A stretch of DNA of 64,000 nucleotides from Aricia agestis (lineage: Eukaryota > Arthropoda > Insecta > Lepidoptera > Lycaenidae). Made by a program: the position numbers and the translations under genes. This document shows positions 33,400-44,262 of this stretch, in pieces. The stretch's first letter is position 1, and the number at the start of each line of letters is the position of its first letter. The notes beneath the pieces are model-generated. The model searched no databases, was not told the origin of the DNA, and saw only the letters and a list, made by a program, of their open reading frames with translations. The stretch spans positions 774,001 through 838,000 of the forward strand of contig NC_056428.1 in the NCBI RefSeq assembly GCF_905147365.1, in the 5' to 3' direction.

Positions 33400-33717
33400 G
33401 TATGGCCCCGCGTTTAGAAAGTACTAGGCAGATGACATGACAGAGACACAGCGCTAATGTAGAGGTACACGGAAACAATCACAGTATTGTTTGCTGTGAG
33501 GTTTGCTTACTACACTCTATATTATGTTACCTCGCTGTATCTACGATAATAGTCTTTATGTGGTCGTCATAATGGATACCTCAGGGGTAAAACGAGTCGA
33601 AACTGTAAGCTATACAGTTAAGGAGCGGTCACAGATTCTGGGTAAAAGCCATAAGTGGCACAAGTAGCTAAGAGCTGGCTACATAATATTTAATCAGCTG
33701 TCTCCCACTTGACAACC
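33400..33717. other. Non-coding stretch, nothing recognised
   Basis: No coding or repeat signal. Confidence 0.35.
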
Positions 33718-33890
33718 ATATTACTAATATTATAAATGCAAAAGTGGGTCGGTCTGTCTATTACCTCTTCACGCTCAAACCGCTGAACCGATTTTGCTGA
33801 AATTTGGCATGGGGATACTATTTATCCAGGAAAAATGTACAGTGCCTGCGTGATAGAAGATTTTTTTCGCAGTGGAGTTGCTGCCATCAT
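33718..33890 (+). mobile_element. Helitron-like element, decayed 3' end
   Basis: ATTACTAATATTATAAATGC, then ATTACCTCTTCACGCTCAAA, TTTTGCTGAAATTTGGCATG and CGCAGTGGAGTTGC follow the Helitron pattern. The terminal CTAG is no longer present. Confidence 0.65.
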
Positions 33891-34508
33891 AATAATGCTA
33901 TAGTTCTGAAATAAGTATGGCTTTAGTTTTGAGTTCAGCTGCATGCCAAAACAGCCTTAAAAGTCAAAATTATTATGAAATGGTATGGGTAGACGATTTG
34001 GTCTACCCTAGTTTACAAACGCCAATTTGCGGACTTCTAACATTTCTATCACTTATAATAATATTATACTTATTTAAAAGAACATTGATGACCGTAGTCT
34101 ACAAGACGTATTATAATATAGCGATTATTCATTTTACATACCTCCTCCGCTCTCAAAAAATGACAAACAAACAGACGGACAAACGAACGTACATCTAATC
34201 AGGGTTCCGTTTTCGCTGTTGATGTGAACGGAACTCAAAAAGTCCAACAGATGTTTCCACTTTAAAATTAAATGTTATGAAACTTAAAATTTTATTCTCA
34301 AGAGCTTTTAGAGCAAGCGCCGATGAATATTTTGTGGGATATCGTTTTTTGTAGTAAATTGTGTAGCAAATGGTTGCACGTGTTTCCAAGTGGCCACTGT
34401 GGCTGTTTTTGCGGTAATTAACTATCAAAGTTATCAGCTTCGGCCAAATTACTAATTTGGTCATTTGTACATCTCTTGTGATCCATATACTAATCTTAAA
34501 TGTACTGC
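33891..34508. other. Non-coding stretch with a repeat A-like fragment
   Basis: Near 34165-34215, ACAGACGGACAAACGAACG then AGGGTTCCGTTTTCG recalls the closing part of repeat A but is too diverged to count as a copy. Confidence 0.35.
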
Positions 34509-34705
34509 GGGGCTAAAATGGTCGCTTTGAAGAATCATGATATGAATCATAGTATGATTTATTTTTGTAAAATCGCAAAGTGCAACTCTGCTTGCAATTC
34601 ATTTCTGTATTTTTGTACTGATTTGACATTTGTCAGTTTGACAGTTTTGACAATTCATTTGCTGAATTGATTGAGAGGAATTGCTAAATGTGACCATTTT
34701 AGCCC
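34509..34705. mobile_element. MITE with GGGGCTAAAATGGTC ends
   Basis: GGGGCTAAAATGGTCGC at the left is inverted as GTGACCATTTTAGCCCGC at the right. The interior has a CATGATATGAATCATAG palindrome and TGACATTTGTCAGTTTGACA. No target duplication could be fixed. Confidence 0.6.
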
Positions 34706-35482
34706 GCTGGTAATTTTAAAAGTACAATTAGATTAACCTATCAAGCCTCATAAGGACACCAGTGACGCGACAACAATAGAATAACAATAGATTTCCAAGA
34801 ATCGGCGATCGAAGGAATAAGTAGGATTTTACGTATTATTTTTATTTAAAGTAAACTATAATAGTGATGGCCTAATTTAATGGCCAGATTGGTCAGACTT
34901 AGCGAAAAAATAAGCGGTGCTCGCTATACCTATAGTGTATTTTCATTTAGATGACTGAAAAATAAAATGGACATTATTATATTATTAAGACATTATTAAG
35001 ATTACTTTGAGACTGACTCAACAAGAATAACACACAATTCCAGGACCACATCTGTCATAATATAGTACTTATAATATCTCAATGATCACATGTGTTATTG
35101 TCACAAGGTTGTACAAAAACGTAATTACTAATTACCCATAACAGTTTTTGCTCGCAAGATGCCAACTAATTATGCAAATAAATGTTGTTAAGTAGTTAAG
35201 TATACGTATGTTGAGTATACTTCGCAATGGCCAAACTCGGAGAATTATCGAGTCGTTGTGGTCGAGTGGAATGTGGTTTGTGGCCTTTCCCAATACAACA
35301 GAAAAAACTCCTCAACACTGTTTTGTCAACTGTTTGCATTTCTTGCGAAAGCTTAATTGATTTTGTTAACTTTAGTAATAACCATATTATAATTTAAATA
35401 AACGTAGTAAGTTACTAAGAACAAATAAAAATAAGTTTATTTTTAATGTAAAGTATTACTAGACATATAGTGACTTCTAGAG
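34706..35482. other. AT-rich non-coding stretch
   Basis: No gene or repeat recognised. Confidence 0.4.
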
Positions 35483-35815
35483 TTTTTTTCTTTTTTATGA
35501 AATAAGGGGGCAAACGAGCAAACGGGTCACCTGATGGAAAGCAACTTCCGTCGCCCATAGACACTCGCAGCATCAGAAGAGCTGCAGGTGCGTTGCCGGC
35601 CTTTTAAGAGGGAATAGGTTAATAGGTAAGGGGAGGGTAGGGATGGGAAGGGAATAGTGGAGGGTAGGGAAGGGAATAGGGTAGGGGATTGGGCCTCCGG
35701 TAAACTCACTCACTCGGCGAAACACAGCGCAAGCGCTGTTTCACGCCGGTTTTCTGTGAGGACGTGGTATTTCTCCGGTCGAGCCGGCCCATTCGTGCCG
35801 AAGCATGGCTCTCCC
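35483..35815 (-). mobile_element. SINE B, full-length copy
   Basis: The minus strand runs from GTGGGAGAGCCATGCTTCGG to CAGGTGACCCGTTTGCTCG and a poly(A) read as a T run at 35483. The internal pyrimidine-rich repeat has about three units. Confidence 0.85.
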
Positions 35816-37305
35816 ACTTCAGAAGTTAGGGCATAGAACGCCATAATAATAATATAAGGTACGCTGTTGTTTTAAAAAATTATAGTGTACTTAAAAATAT
35901 ATAATAAAAGTTTCTAGAACTTAGTGTACTCAAAAATATATAAAACTTAGATAAAGTCAAAGTGTACTCGACAATATCTGAGGAAACTTTGAGTGGGGCG
36001 AAGCGACGAGCACTTGTTGGTGTCGATCAAAAACCCTCAAAGTTCGGAAGTAACTCCGAGACGTAACCCTTGAGCTGAGTTGAGTCGAGTTGAGTCGAGC
36101 CCAACTGTCGAGAGCCACTGACTAACTAGTGTGCTTACTGATATTGGATAAAAGTATCCCTATTTGCACTCATGCATATTTTCTTGACAGAGTAGTTACT
36201 CTGTCAAGAAATCCATCCGTGCAAATAGAGATATACAGTTGTATGTAATAGCTATTGTGGTGTCTATCTGTAACCTGATAATAGAGAAACACAATCTAAC
36301 ATTATTTGTAGTCATTGATGTCTGTAGCTGTTAGCACATACTTGTGACTTGTGGCAGGTCGTCGTTAATCCAGTTTGAGGACCGTAAGAGGCTTAGAACT
36401 GACCACGGAGCCAGTTCTTGTTAAGTCCTTGTGTCTACACTGTCATAAGTTATTTAGTTTGTTTGTAAATAGATTTTTTGGAGCTGTGGTAGATCTATTT
36501 CTTCTCATACTAAACCCTACAGCTATCCTATTGATGACGAAACATAATAATATGATTACGGAGGAATGTAATTTAAGTTGCTGGGTTTCTGGAATAAAAC
36601 AAAACAATGCTAAGAAATAAATAAAATGTTCTGTGAATACTTATTATGGGCGAATATCAACCCCAGCCCTCAGGCCAGATATTGCCAAGTTACTAGTCAA
36701 AACTCAAAAGACATAAAATGCTTTTAGAAGTCAAAATAATAATTGTCGAGATAGCTTTACAGGCAGACGTTGCGGCTACAGACGCTACAGTCCCGTTGTG
36801 TTTGGCTTCGGGCTTACGCCGTAAGTAATGAAGGCTTGTTGACTTATCGAAGAAAAACTCCAACCACCCTCATGTTAGGTATGGATTTAAATATTTCGAC
36901 ACTCGGTGGTGGCATGGCTACATGCACATTATTACTTCCCTTGTCATTCGTCTCTTTCTCTCTCCAGCATCTGCTATCTCCTGTCCCGCTAGCACTGTTT
37001 GTTTCACCCCCGTGCGGCGTTGACAAGTTAAGTGCGCGCGCGCAGCGAACTCCGGTGACAGATTTAGTGTGAGACGGGTATACTTCTGCCTCTCACGTGT
37101 TCTACATTTGATTTTGTTAGCATTTCCACTTGTTTTTTAAGTGAACCGCCTGATGAGAAACCATAAATAACCATAAACAAATTAGAACTTAGGAAACCAA
37201 GCCCTTAAGTTCAAAGTAAGAAAAGACAAAAATATTTAATCATGAAAATACCTGCATCCATTATCGAAAAACGGACTTCGTCATATAAATATACAAGATT
37301 GCCGT
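35816..37305. other. Non-coding stretch with small repeats
   Basis: 35870-35960 holds imperfect tandem copies of AGTGTACT(T/C)AAAAATATATAA. TTGAGTCGAG repeats near 36075. At 36930-36968 there is a strong polypyrimidine tract ending CTCTCTCCAG, followed by a less AT-rich segment. A frame of 100 codons spans it but has no recognisable content. Confidence 0.4.
36150..36232. repeat. Imperfect palindrome
   Basis: CTATTTGCAC and TTTCTTGACAGAGTA on the left pair with TACTCTGTCAAGAAA and GTGCAAATAG on the right, centred near 36191. Confidence 0.75.
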
Positions 37306-37308
37306 ATA

Positions 37309-37448
37309 AAGGAGTGAGCACACTGAGACGGGCCGTGCCGGGGCTCAGCGTGGCGGGACTCATCGCAAAAATCCGCCTCCATTCAATTTGTATGGAAGCG
37401 GAGGCACGCTGAGCCCCGGCACGGCCCGTCTCAGTGTGCTCACTCCTT
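37309..37448. mobile_element. Palindromic MITE with ATA flanks
   Basis: AAGGAGTGAGCACACTGAG begins a perfect arm of about 46 bp that runs to GGGGCTCAGCGTG. The inverted copy ends at 37448. ATA flanks both sides (37306-37308 and 37449-37451). Length is 140 bp. Confidence 0.8.
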
Positions 37449-37451
37449 ATA

Positions 37452-39003
37452 GCATGATATTATAAGCCTTACTTTTTAAGCAAATTTTCAGTGAGGCCGT
37501 ATTGAGCTGTGGCCGGTGTCTAATGGCATGACCAGAGCCTACAGAAGCTTGCGTTCTAAGGATATTTTCTAAAAACTATTAATAAAAGTAGTTCCATTAC
37601 ATTTCATGCGAAAAACAGCGGAGAGGAAACGCGGAAACCGTTAATGGATGTAATTAATTATGTCGAGAGAGACGAAAATACATTTTCTTTCTATCAGTTG
37701 CTCTCTTGTAATAATTTATAACTGAGCAAGTAGCGAATTTCTTAGTGTAGAAAGAAGACTGCTGTGCGACTCAGTGAGATGCGTTATACATTTACTGGGT
37801 AAAGTACATTGTAATTTGTATATTAATGCTAAAAATCTGTTTTCCAAAATATATACTCCATTAGGGTGAATATTAGTTAAATTACAAAATAAAAAATAAT
37901 GCTGAGGACAATATTTTGGTAATTACATTTTATAGTTTCTCGATGAACCACACTTAAAGTATAAATAACTATAATATGTTTTTTATTGCAATCTGCAGAC
38001 GAATATTATAATTAGTCTTCCAAACAAAAATCCAACAAAAAACTTGTTGATCGGCGAACAATGTTTGCTCAACAGTCACCTTATCACCTTGTTTAAACGA
38101 TTGTATTAAAGTATCTGATCTAAAGCTTACTAAAGAAGGTCAGCGGATTTTGAAAGGTATGCAAGTAAGCTACTGATCGATGCGCGATTAATTTAGAGTT
38201 TATGAAATTAGTATTAAATTTGTTGCAGCCCGGATTTATAAATAGGCCGTTATAGAATATAGGCCACGGCCTAGGGGCGGCAGCGTCCATAGAGGGCTAC
38301 AGATTACTTACGTGGGGCGGCGGAAATAAAGTGGCCTACTCTCATAACAAATATAAATTCGGCACTGGTTAATTGCGAATTCTCGGCTAGACTTCACCCC
38401 GACCAAATCACGTAGACAACGTAGACAATATTACATTGAAATACTGTTCCTTATCTTTCAAACTTGAAAAGTTTTTCAATTTGAATACACTCACAGAATC
38501 AGTGAATTTAGATTTCGAGGGAAGCTTTGTTTAGCTACAGGGCCTGCAGGTATATCCTCTTTTTTTAATGTCGGTTAAAAATAACAACTGTACCCCCAGC
38601 ATACACGAAAATAAGCAAAAAGTCTTGGAATATAATATTGTACACGCGGAACCACTCGACGTCCGACAGACTCTGACTGACTCTGACTTGTCTGATTGCC
38701 ACTCCTGTTCGTGTGGTTTTGTGTTTTTATGGTCGTGGGTTCGAATTCTCGCAACAGTTTTTATCGATCGTAAATATTATAATGATTTGATTTTGTATTC
38801 AATGCAAATTATTTTATTAATTTATTGATTGTCAGTTGTATCGTTGCCAGACTGATTTATTATTATTATGTTTCTGCGAAATTAGATTTAAACGGTTGTT
38901 CGATTCAATATATACTGGGGTGATATTATAAGCTAATTGTTTGTTTGCATTAAACAGTTTCTAAAACTACCGGTCCGAGTTTGATAAGGTCAAAAATCAA
39001 ATA
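37452..39003. other. Non-coding stretch
   Basis: No gene seen. A less AT-rich patch occurs near 38260-38340 (GGCCACGGCCTAGGGGCGG). A lone B-box-like GGTTCGAATTC lies near 38728 without an A box. Confidence 0.4.
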
Positions 39004-39006
39004 TAA

Positions 39007-39249
39007 AGCCGGGTCCAGACGAGTGTAACGTGTAATGTAAGATTACCTGTAATTTAGGGTCAACAGTGTGGACGGCACACGAACTCAAAGCGAATTGTCC
39101 AAGCGAGCCTTTGTGCTCGCGCGAAAACCGACAGCCGATTGATAAGCGCCGAGCGTTACAAGTAATGCTCGTAGTGCCGTCCACGCGTAGAATTCGTGTT
39201 ACATTACACGGTGAATTACATTACACGTTACACTCGTCTGGACCCGGCT
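39007..39249. mobile_element. PIF/Harbinger-like MITE with TAA target duplication
   Basis: AGCCGGGTCCAGACGAGTG and the inverted CACTCGTCTGGACCCGGCT form perfect ends, continued by GTAACGTGTAATG. TAA flanks both sides (39004-39006 and 39250-39252). Length is 243 bp. The interior also has paired GTGGACGGCAC/GTGCCGTCCAC. Confidence 0.85.
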
Positions 39250-39308
39250 TAAGATGATGAGTATAGGATGAGTACAGACTACAGTGTATGTAAACTATAT
39301 ATTCACTA

Positions 39309-40070
39309 CTAGCTGTTGCCCGCGACTTCGTCCGCGTGGACTTCAGTTTATAGCGCGCGATGTCAACAAAATTGGTGTCAAAAGCTTTTATAAAAAAATC
39401 CTGGTACCCATTAAATCAATACAGCTGTGCAGTGTGCAAACAATAAGTACTTCATTTTTGTATGTTAAACTTTATATATTATGCCAAATTTTAAAGCTTA
39501 TTTAGCCCCCCAATTACACAACTTTACCCATAAACTATTTATCATTGATAGGTTTAGCCCCAATTTCACCAACGTCTGTTAGTGTTAACAGCTTCTTAAA
39601 ATATCCTGTCTTCTCTTTCATTCATATGAAAAACGAAACAGCTAACGTGATACTAATTCGAGCATTAACTTTAACAGTCGTTGGTGAAATTTGGTCTTAA
39701 GGTTACGTCACTGCCTGCACAGATAAAGTACTGAGTTATTTAATACCGTAGAATAGATATAACAATCGAAAAAAATCGAGACTTAAATGTAAGATGATAC
39801 CACCTCTTATAGAAAGACTTTTGAGCAAGCGTCAGCGCGATGTAGAAGACGCACGGCGCCATCTATTATGAATTTTTTGAACAAATTTACGACCCTTACA
39901 ACCCTTTTTTCCAGTAAAAAAGTAGCCTATGTCCTTTCTCAGGCTTTAGACTATCAGTATACAAAATTTCATTACAATCGGTTCGGTAGTTTTGGCGTTT
40001 GGCGTGAAAGCGAGACTGACAGACAGACAGACAGACAGAGATACTTTCGCATTCATAATATTAGTACAGA
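39309..40070 (-). mobile_element. Helitron-like element, full length, with a nested MITE
   Basis: On the minus strand it starts TCTGTACTAATATTATGAAT, has a CTGTCTGTCTGTCTGTC run, and ends with the hairpin-bearing CGGACGAAGTCGCGGGCAAC then AGCTAG. The flanks are A and T. Inside it lies the 140-bp MITE at 39557-39696. Length is 762 bp. Confidence 0.8.
39557..39696. mobile_element. PIF/Harbinger-like MITE nested in a Helitron
   Basis: GCCCCAATTTCACCAACG and the inverted CGTTGGTGAAATTTGGTC form the ends, with TTA on both sides (39554-39556 and 39697-39699). It therefore inserted after the Helitron. Confidence 0.8.
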
Positions 40071-40116
40071 TTATGTGCACACTGCACAGCTGTTTTTGGG
40101 TATTTTGATTAATTAA

Positions 40117-40196
40117 GGGCCGCGCTACACCGGAATGGGAGCGGCGAGGCGAGCACTTTCAGCGCTGCCATTCCGGTGTAGCGCGCTGCGCGGCCC
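40117..40196. mobile_element. Very short PIF/Harbinger-like MITE (80 bp)
   Basis: GGGCCGCGCTACACCGGAAT is inverted as ATTCCGGTGTAGCGCG...CGGCCC, and TAA flanks both sides (40114-40116 and 40197-40199). The element is nearly all hairpin and strongly GC-rich. Confidence 0.8.
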
Positions 40197-40199
40197 TAA

Positions 40200-40312
40200 G
40201 AGGGGTACCACTTACCAGGGTTTTAAAAAGTTTTTAAATTTGACACAAATTTTGTTGACACCGCGCGCTATAAACTAAAGTCCACGCGGACGAAGTCGCG
40301 GGCAACAGCTAG
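40200..40312 (+). mobile_element. Helitron 3' end, facing the 39.3-kb copy
   Basis: The last 75 bases, ending GTCGCGGGCAACAGCTAG then T, are the inverse of the first bases of the 39309-40070 element. The two 3' ends therefore lie in opposite orientation about 1 kb apart. The 5' part is missing. Confidence 0.7.
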
Positions 40313-40754
40313 TTATGAATAAAAACAATAATATATAATAAAGTAGGTATGATTAGTTCTGTTATAATAATGAAGTAAAAAATAAAGCGCCATCTGTTTT
40401 CATATATTAGAATTAAAATGTTGATTGCATTGATATATTTTCTGGATGGAATATAGGCCAACACAACACACTCGAACTCCTTAGAAATGCAGTAGGAGTT
40501 CTATAAGATAAGATAGATTGATTATTATTATAGCAAGTGATAACATTATTAAACATAATATTCTAACGTATTAAAAACTATAAACAAAAACATAACTAAT
40601 AAGTATGATTACTTCTATGTTACAACGAAGTAAAAAAAAAAAGCGCCATCTGTTGAATCGTATTAGAACTAAAATGTTCATTGCATCGCGTCGATATATT
40701 TCTGGATTTTTTATAATATTATACATAAAATATATTTAAGATTTTTGAAATATT

Positions 40755-40862
40755 ATTTTAATACACATCCAAGACCCAGGAACATTGAAAACTTTTTGTT
40801 CCGCCTGCGGGACTCGAACCCAGGACCCCCGGGATGAGCGCTGGCCACGCGCAATGCGAAGT
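40755..40862 (-). mobile_element. tRNA-derived SINE, copy in unit 1
   Basis: The minus strand has the B box GGTTCGAGTCC within a tRNA-like head, then GGCGGAACAAAAAGTTTTC and GTTCCTGGGTCTTGGATGTG. The A-box side is reduced to GCGTGGCCAGCGC. The head and tail match the 13.2-kb copy. Confidence 0.7.
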
Positions 40863-41521
40863 AATTTTCATCGATATTTTCATGGAAATAAGATATTTTC
40901 CCACATCAAAATGTAGCCTATGTCCTTTCTCAGACTCTAGAATAACTGTGTACAAAATTTCATTGCAATCTATTCAGTAGTTTTGGCGTGAAAGCGAGAC
41001 AGACAGGCAGACAGACAGACAGAGATACTTTCGCAGTATATTTCGCAGTATTTATAAGTCGCGGGCAACAGCTAGTTATGAATAAAAACTATAATATATA
41101 ATAAAGTAGGTATGATTAGTTCTGTTATAATAATGAAGTAAAAAATTAAGCGCCATCTGTTTTCATATATTAGAATTAAAATGTTGATTGCATTGATATA
41201 TTTTCTGGATGGAATAAGTATAGGCCAACACAACACACTCGAACTCCTTAGAAATGCAGTAGGAGTTCTATAAGATAAGATAGATTGATTATTATTATAG
41301 CAAGTGATAATATTATTAAACATAATATTCTAACGTATTAAAAACTATAAACAAAAACATAATAACTAATAAGTATGATTAGTTCTATGTTACAACGAAG
41401 TAAAAAAAAGCGCCATCTGTTGAATCGTATTAGAACTAAAATGTTCATTGCATCGCGTCGATATATTTCTGGATTTTTTATAATATTATACATAAAATAT
41501 ATTTAAGATTTTTGAAATATT

Positions 41522-41629
41522 ATTTTAATACACATCCAAGACCCAGGAACATTGAAAACTTTTTGTTCCGCCTGCGGGACTCGAACCCAGGACCCCCGGG
41601 ATGAGCGCTGGCCACGCGCAATGCGAAGT
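41522..41629 (-). mobile_element. tRNA-derived SINE, copy in unit 2
   Basis: It is the duplicate of the unit 1 copy and identical in its tRNA-like head. It arose by the tandem duplication, not by a second insertion. Confidence 0.7.
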
Positions 41630-41860
41630 AATTTTCATCGATATTTTCATGGAAATAAGATATTTTCCCACATCAAAATGTAGCCTATGTCCTTTCTCAG
41701 ACTCTAGAATAACTGTGTACAAAATTTCATTGCAATCGGTTCAGTAGTTTTGGCGTGAAAGCGAGACAGACAGACAGACAGACAGACAGAGATACTTTCG
41801 CATTTATAATATTAGTATAGATTCAGTTTCCTAATTGAATATACTTAAATGGGTTATGAG

Positions 41861-42171
41861 AGTAAAGGAATAGAGAGTGCTCTTGTGTACTGCGCACACA
41901 CTTGGGCACTATAAAATTACTCCTGCGTAGCTGGCCTGGTTTCAATGAAACCGGCCACCATCACCGAAACCGGTGTGGGAGCTATTATACTTAAATATTT
42001 CTATTGGATGATATAAGAAAGAGTTAGAAAGCGAAAAGCATATTATAATAGCTCCCACACCGGTTTCGGTGACGGTGGCCGGTTTCATTGAAACCAGTCC
42101 AGCTACGCAGGGGTAATTTTATAGTGCCCAAGTGTGTGCGCAGTACACATGAGCACTCTCTATTCCTCTAC
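41861..42171. repeat. Large inverted repeat, arms about 128 bp
   Basis: Left arm 41861-41989 (GGAATAGAGAGTGCTC, then GGTTTCAATGAAACCGGCC, to GTGTGGGAGCTATTATA) is mirrored at 42044-42171 with a few changes and a 54-bp spacer. The right arm runs on into a minus-strand SINE. Each arm also holds a small TTTCAATGAAA palindrome. Confidence 0.85.
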
Positions 42172-42392
42172 TTAAGTGGGACGGAAGACCAACACGACCG
42201 GCGAGTGATCAGGAGCAGGACCGACTTTTTACATGACCATCCGACGCATGGATCATCTTACTTGTCAGACAATCAGGTGATCAGTCTACATTGTCCTAAC
42301 CAAACTTGGAAATAACATGTTTCCAACGCTGGAATCGAACCCACGACCTCCGAGTCAAGAGCCGCGCTCTATGCCACTAGACCACGGAGGCG
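42172..42392 (-). mobile_element. tRNA-derived SINE, second family
   Basis: The minus strand starts CGCCTCCGTGGTCTAGTGG (A box) and has GTGGGTTCGATTCC (B box) about 45 bases later. It continues with ACATGTTATTTCCAAGTTTG and GATCACCTGATTGTCTGAC. The tRNA-like head does not close an acceptor stem. The body continues into the right arm of the 41.9-42.2 kb inverted repeat. Confidence 0.75.
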
Positions 42393-42746
42393 TTACATAT
42401 CCTAAATCTGGGAGCACGGCAGTGCTCCAGCCAAGCTTTTTAGCAAAGGCACGGCCGTAGCATACTTTTCTCGAAGCGGTTCGCGGCTTTTTCACACCCC
42501 CTTTGTCTTCGATGTTAACAAAGCTAGAGATTTAGAATTTTGGTGACTAGGAGCAAGTATTAGCTTAACCTCCAAATTACATAAAATTTCGATAAATAGT
42601 TTAATAGTTACGGATGATCAAAGTTACTACATTTTGTCACTCACTGACTGACAGATCATCAAAATTCTAAGGTACTTCTAGCAGACTTAGAACCTTGAAA
42701 TTTGGCAACAAGGTAGGTCGTTATCCACAATGAAAGGAAAAATTAT
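42393..42746. other. Non-coding stretch
   Basis: No gene or named repeat. 42600-42730 (CACTCACTGACTGACAGATC, CTTAGAACCTTGAAATTTGG) resembles the 5' half of a degraded dispersed repeat. Confidence 0.35.
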
Positions 42747-43176
42747 GAAACTGGCCAAGTGCGAGTCGGACTGGCGTACATAGGCTTCCGTACCGTAAAT
42801 TTGTATGGGAGCCCCCCTTAAATCACAAGTTTATGTACTTTTTATGAATTATTAATAAAGTTGAAATACAATTAAGTATTTTCTGAAATTTTAAAAAACC
42901 ATACTTTTACCATTATGGATATAGAGCAAAAAAGGGCAAAAAAACGTATTTGTTGTATGAGACCCCCGATTAATCATTTATTTTATTTTAGTTGGACTAT
43001 TAGCTTTTACAGCGACAACAAAAGTACATAATTTGTAAAAAAATAAAATATCAAGCTATTGCGGTTCTCGAGATCTAGCCTCGTGACACACGAACGGACG
43101 ACAGACAGACAGCGAAGTTTAGACTCATTAGGAATAGGCTCCCGTTTTCATCCTTTGTGCAAGGAAACCTAAAAAC
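42747..43176 (+). repeat. Repeat A, full-length but diverged copy
   Basis: It begins CTGGCCAAGTGCGAGTCGG and ends AAGGAAACCTAAAAACTG. The middle blocks (TGGGAGCCCCCCTTAAAT, GCAAAAAAGGGCAAAAAAACG, ACAGACAGACAG) are present. Its closing motif has drifted from GGAACCCTAAAA. Confidence 0.75.
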
Positions 43177-43730
43177 TGAAAAGTGTAATATAACTTTATT
43201 AAATAAAAGAAAAAAGAAAAGATTTTTATGTTTGTGGCTTTGCAAGAACATTAAAAATGAGTTTCCACTTCATAATAATTATTTTACATACAAAAGGAAA
43301 AATAGTGTTAACAAAGTTAACAATTAAACTATGATAATTAAATTCGATTAAAATATAAATAAACTGCGAATTACGATGTACACTCCATAGTCCATACTCC
43401 CTCGATACATGGTGTAGCACTCCCTTTATATCGCGGTATCGCTTGTTTGCGGAGTATAATTATTAGATATTATGGTTTAAAAAAATCCGGAATAGGTCGT
43501 AATACTCAATCGAAAGTAACATCGGTGCACGAATAACCTCCTGAAAGTTCAAAAGTTGTTGGGCTATCGTCATAGAATCTGTACTTTGTAGAAGTACCTA
43601 CCTGTTATTATCAATTAATTTTACGACCTAGAATATATACCTAGAAATAGAAAATGGGTGCTAAGCTAAGTACAGAAAAGTTTTAACGTGACCTGGAAAA
43701 GAAAAGAAACCTTAAAAAAAGAAATGAAAT
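43177..43730. other. AT-rich non-coding stretch
   Basis: No gene or repeat recognised. Confidence 0.35.
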
Positions 43731-44262
43731 CCCACCAAAACATTAAATGTAAAAAGGAGCCAAGCAAAATATTGCATAGCCATGCAATTTAACTATCGTA
43801 AAAAGTTTTCAGATCACATTCAAGCCAAGCCTTCAACTTATTTTGTAATTTAAATCAACATTCAGTGAATTTATCAATAATTTTCTTTATTTTATAATTA
43901 TTATAGTGGCTTGGCAATGAGCACTAGAGAAATAATCAGCGACTGATTGGATGTTTTGGGTATCATCGTCCACATGCGTCGTGACATACTAAAAAACACT
44001 TTACGTTTGCCGTTTGTGTAAGTATGAACTACCCCAAATATGAAGTTTTATATTTGTTTTTCTTGTGCTCATTGCCGAGCCACTATATCTAATAATCATA
44101 AAATAAAGAAAACTATTGATAAATTCACTGAATGTTGATTTAAATTACAAAATAAGTTGAAGGCTTGGCTTGAATGTGACCTGAAAACTTTTTACGATAG
44201 TTAAATTGCATGGCTATGCAATATTTTGCTTGGCTCCTTTTTACATTTAATGTTTTGGTGGG
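43731..44262. mobile_element. Foldback element with arms of about 195 bp
   Basis: CCCACCAAAACATTAAATG begins a left arm running to about 43924 (...GGCTTGGCAATGAGCAC). The right arm, 44065-44262, is its inverted copy with only a few differences. The spacer is about 140 bp and has no coding frame. AT may be duplicated at the outer edges. A transcript through it would form a long, nearly perfect double-stranded RNA. Confidence 0.85.

Larger units (their letters stand above)
40313..41821. repeat. Direct tandem duplication, unit about 763 bp
   Basis: The unit at 40313-41075 is repeated at 41076-41821 with only scattered substitutions and small indels. Unit 1 ends in GTCGCGGGCAACAGCTAG, the Helitron 3' terminus that also precedes it. 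Unit 2 ends in the inverse of a Helitron 5' terminus (TTATAATATTAGTATAGA, then T). Each unit carries a minus-strand tRNA-derived SINE and a minus-strand Helitron 5' half with an ACAG run. Confidence 0.85.

Noticed and set aside
36770..37072. Plus-strand frame of 100 codons
   Set aside because: No recognisable domain, and it spans a likely splice acceptor; kept only as a weak exon-border finding.
37149..37170. Second hammerhead-like string (CTGATGAGAAAC)
   Set aside because: CUGAUGA runs straight into GAAAC with no stem II, so it cannot form the ribozyme.
42330..42392. tRNA gene on the minus strand
   Set aside because: The head looks like a tRNA with A and B boxes, but the ends do not pair and the sequence runs on into a SINE body.
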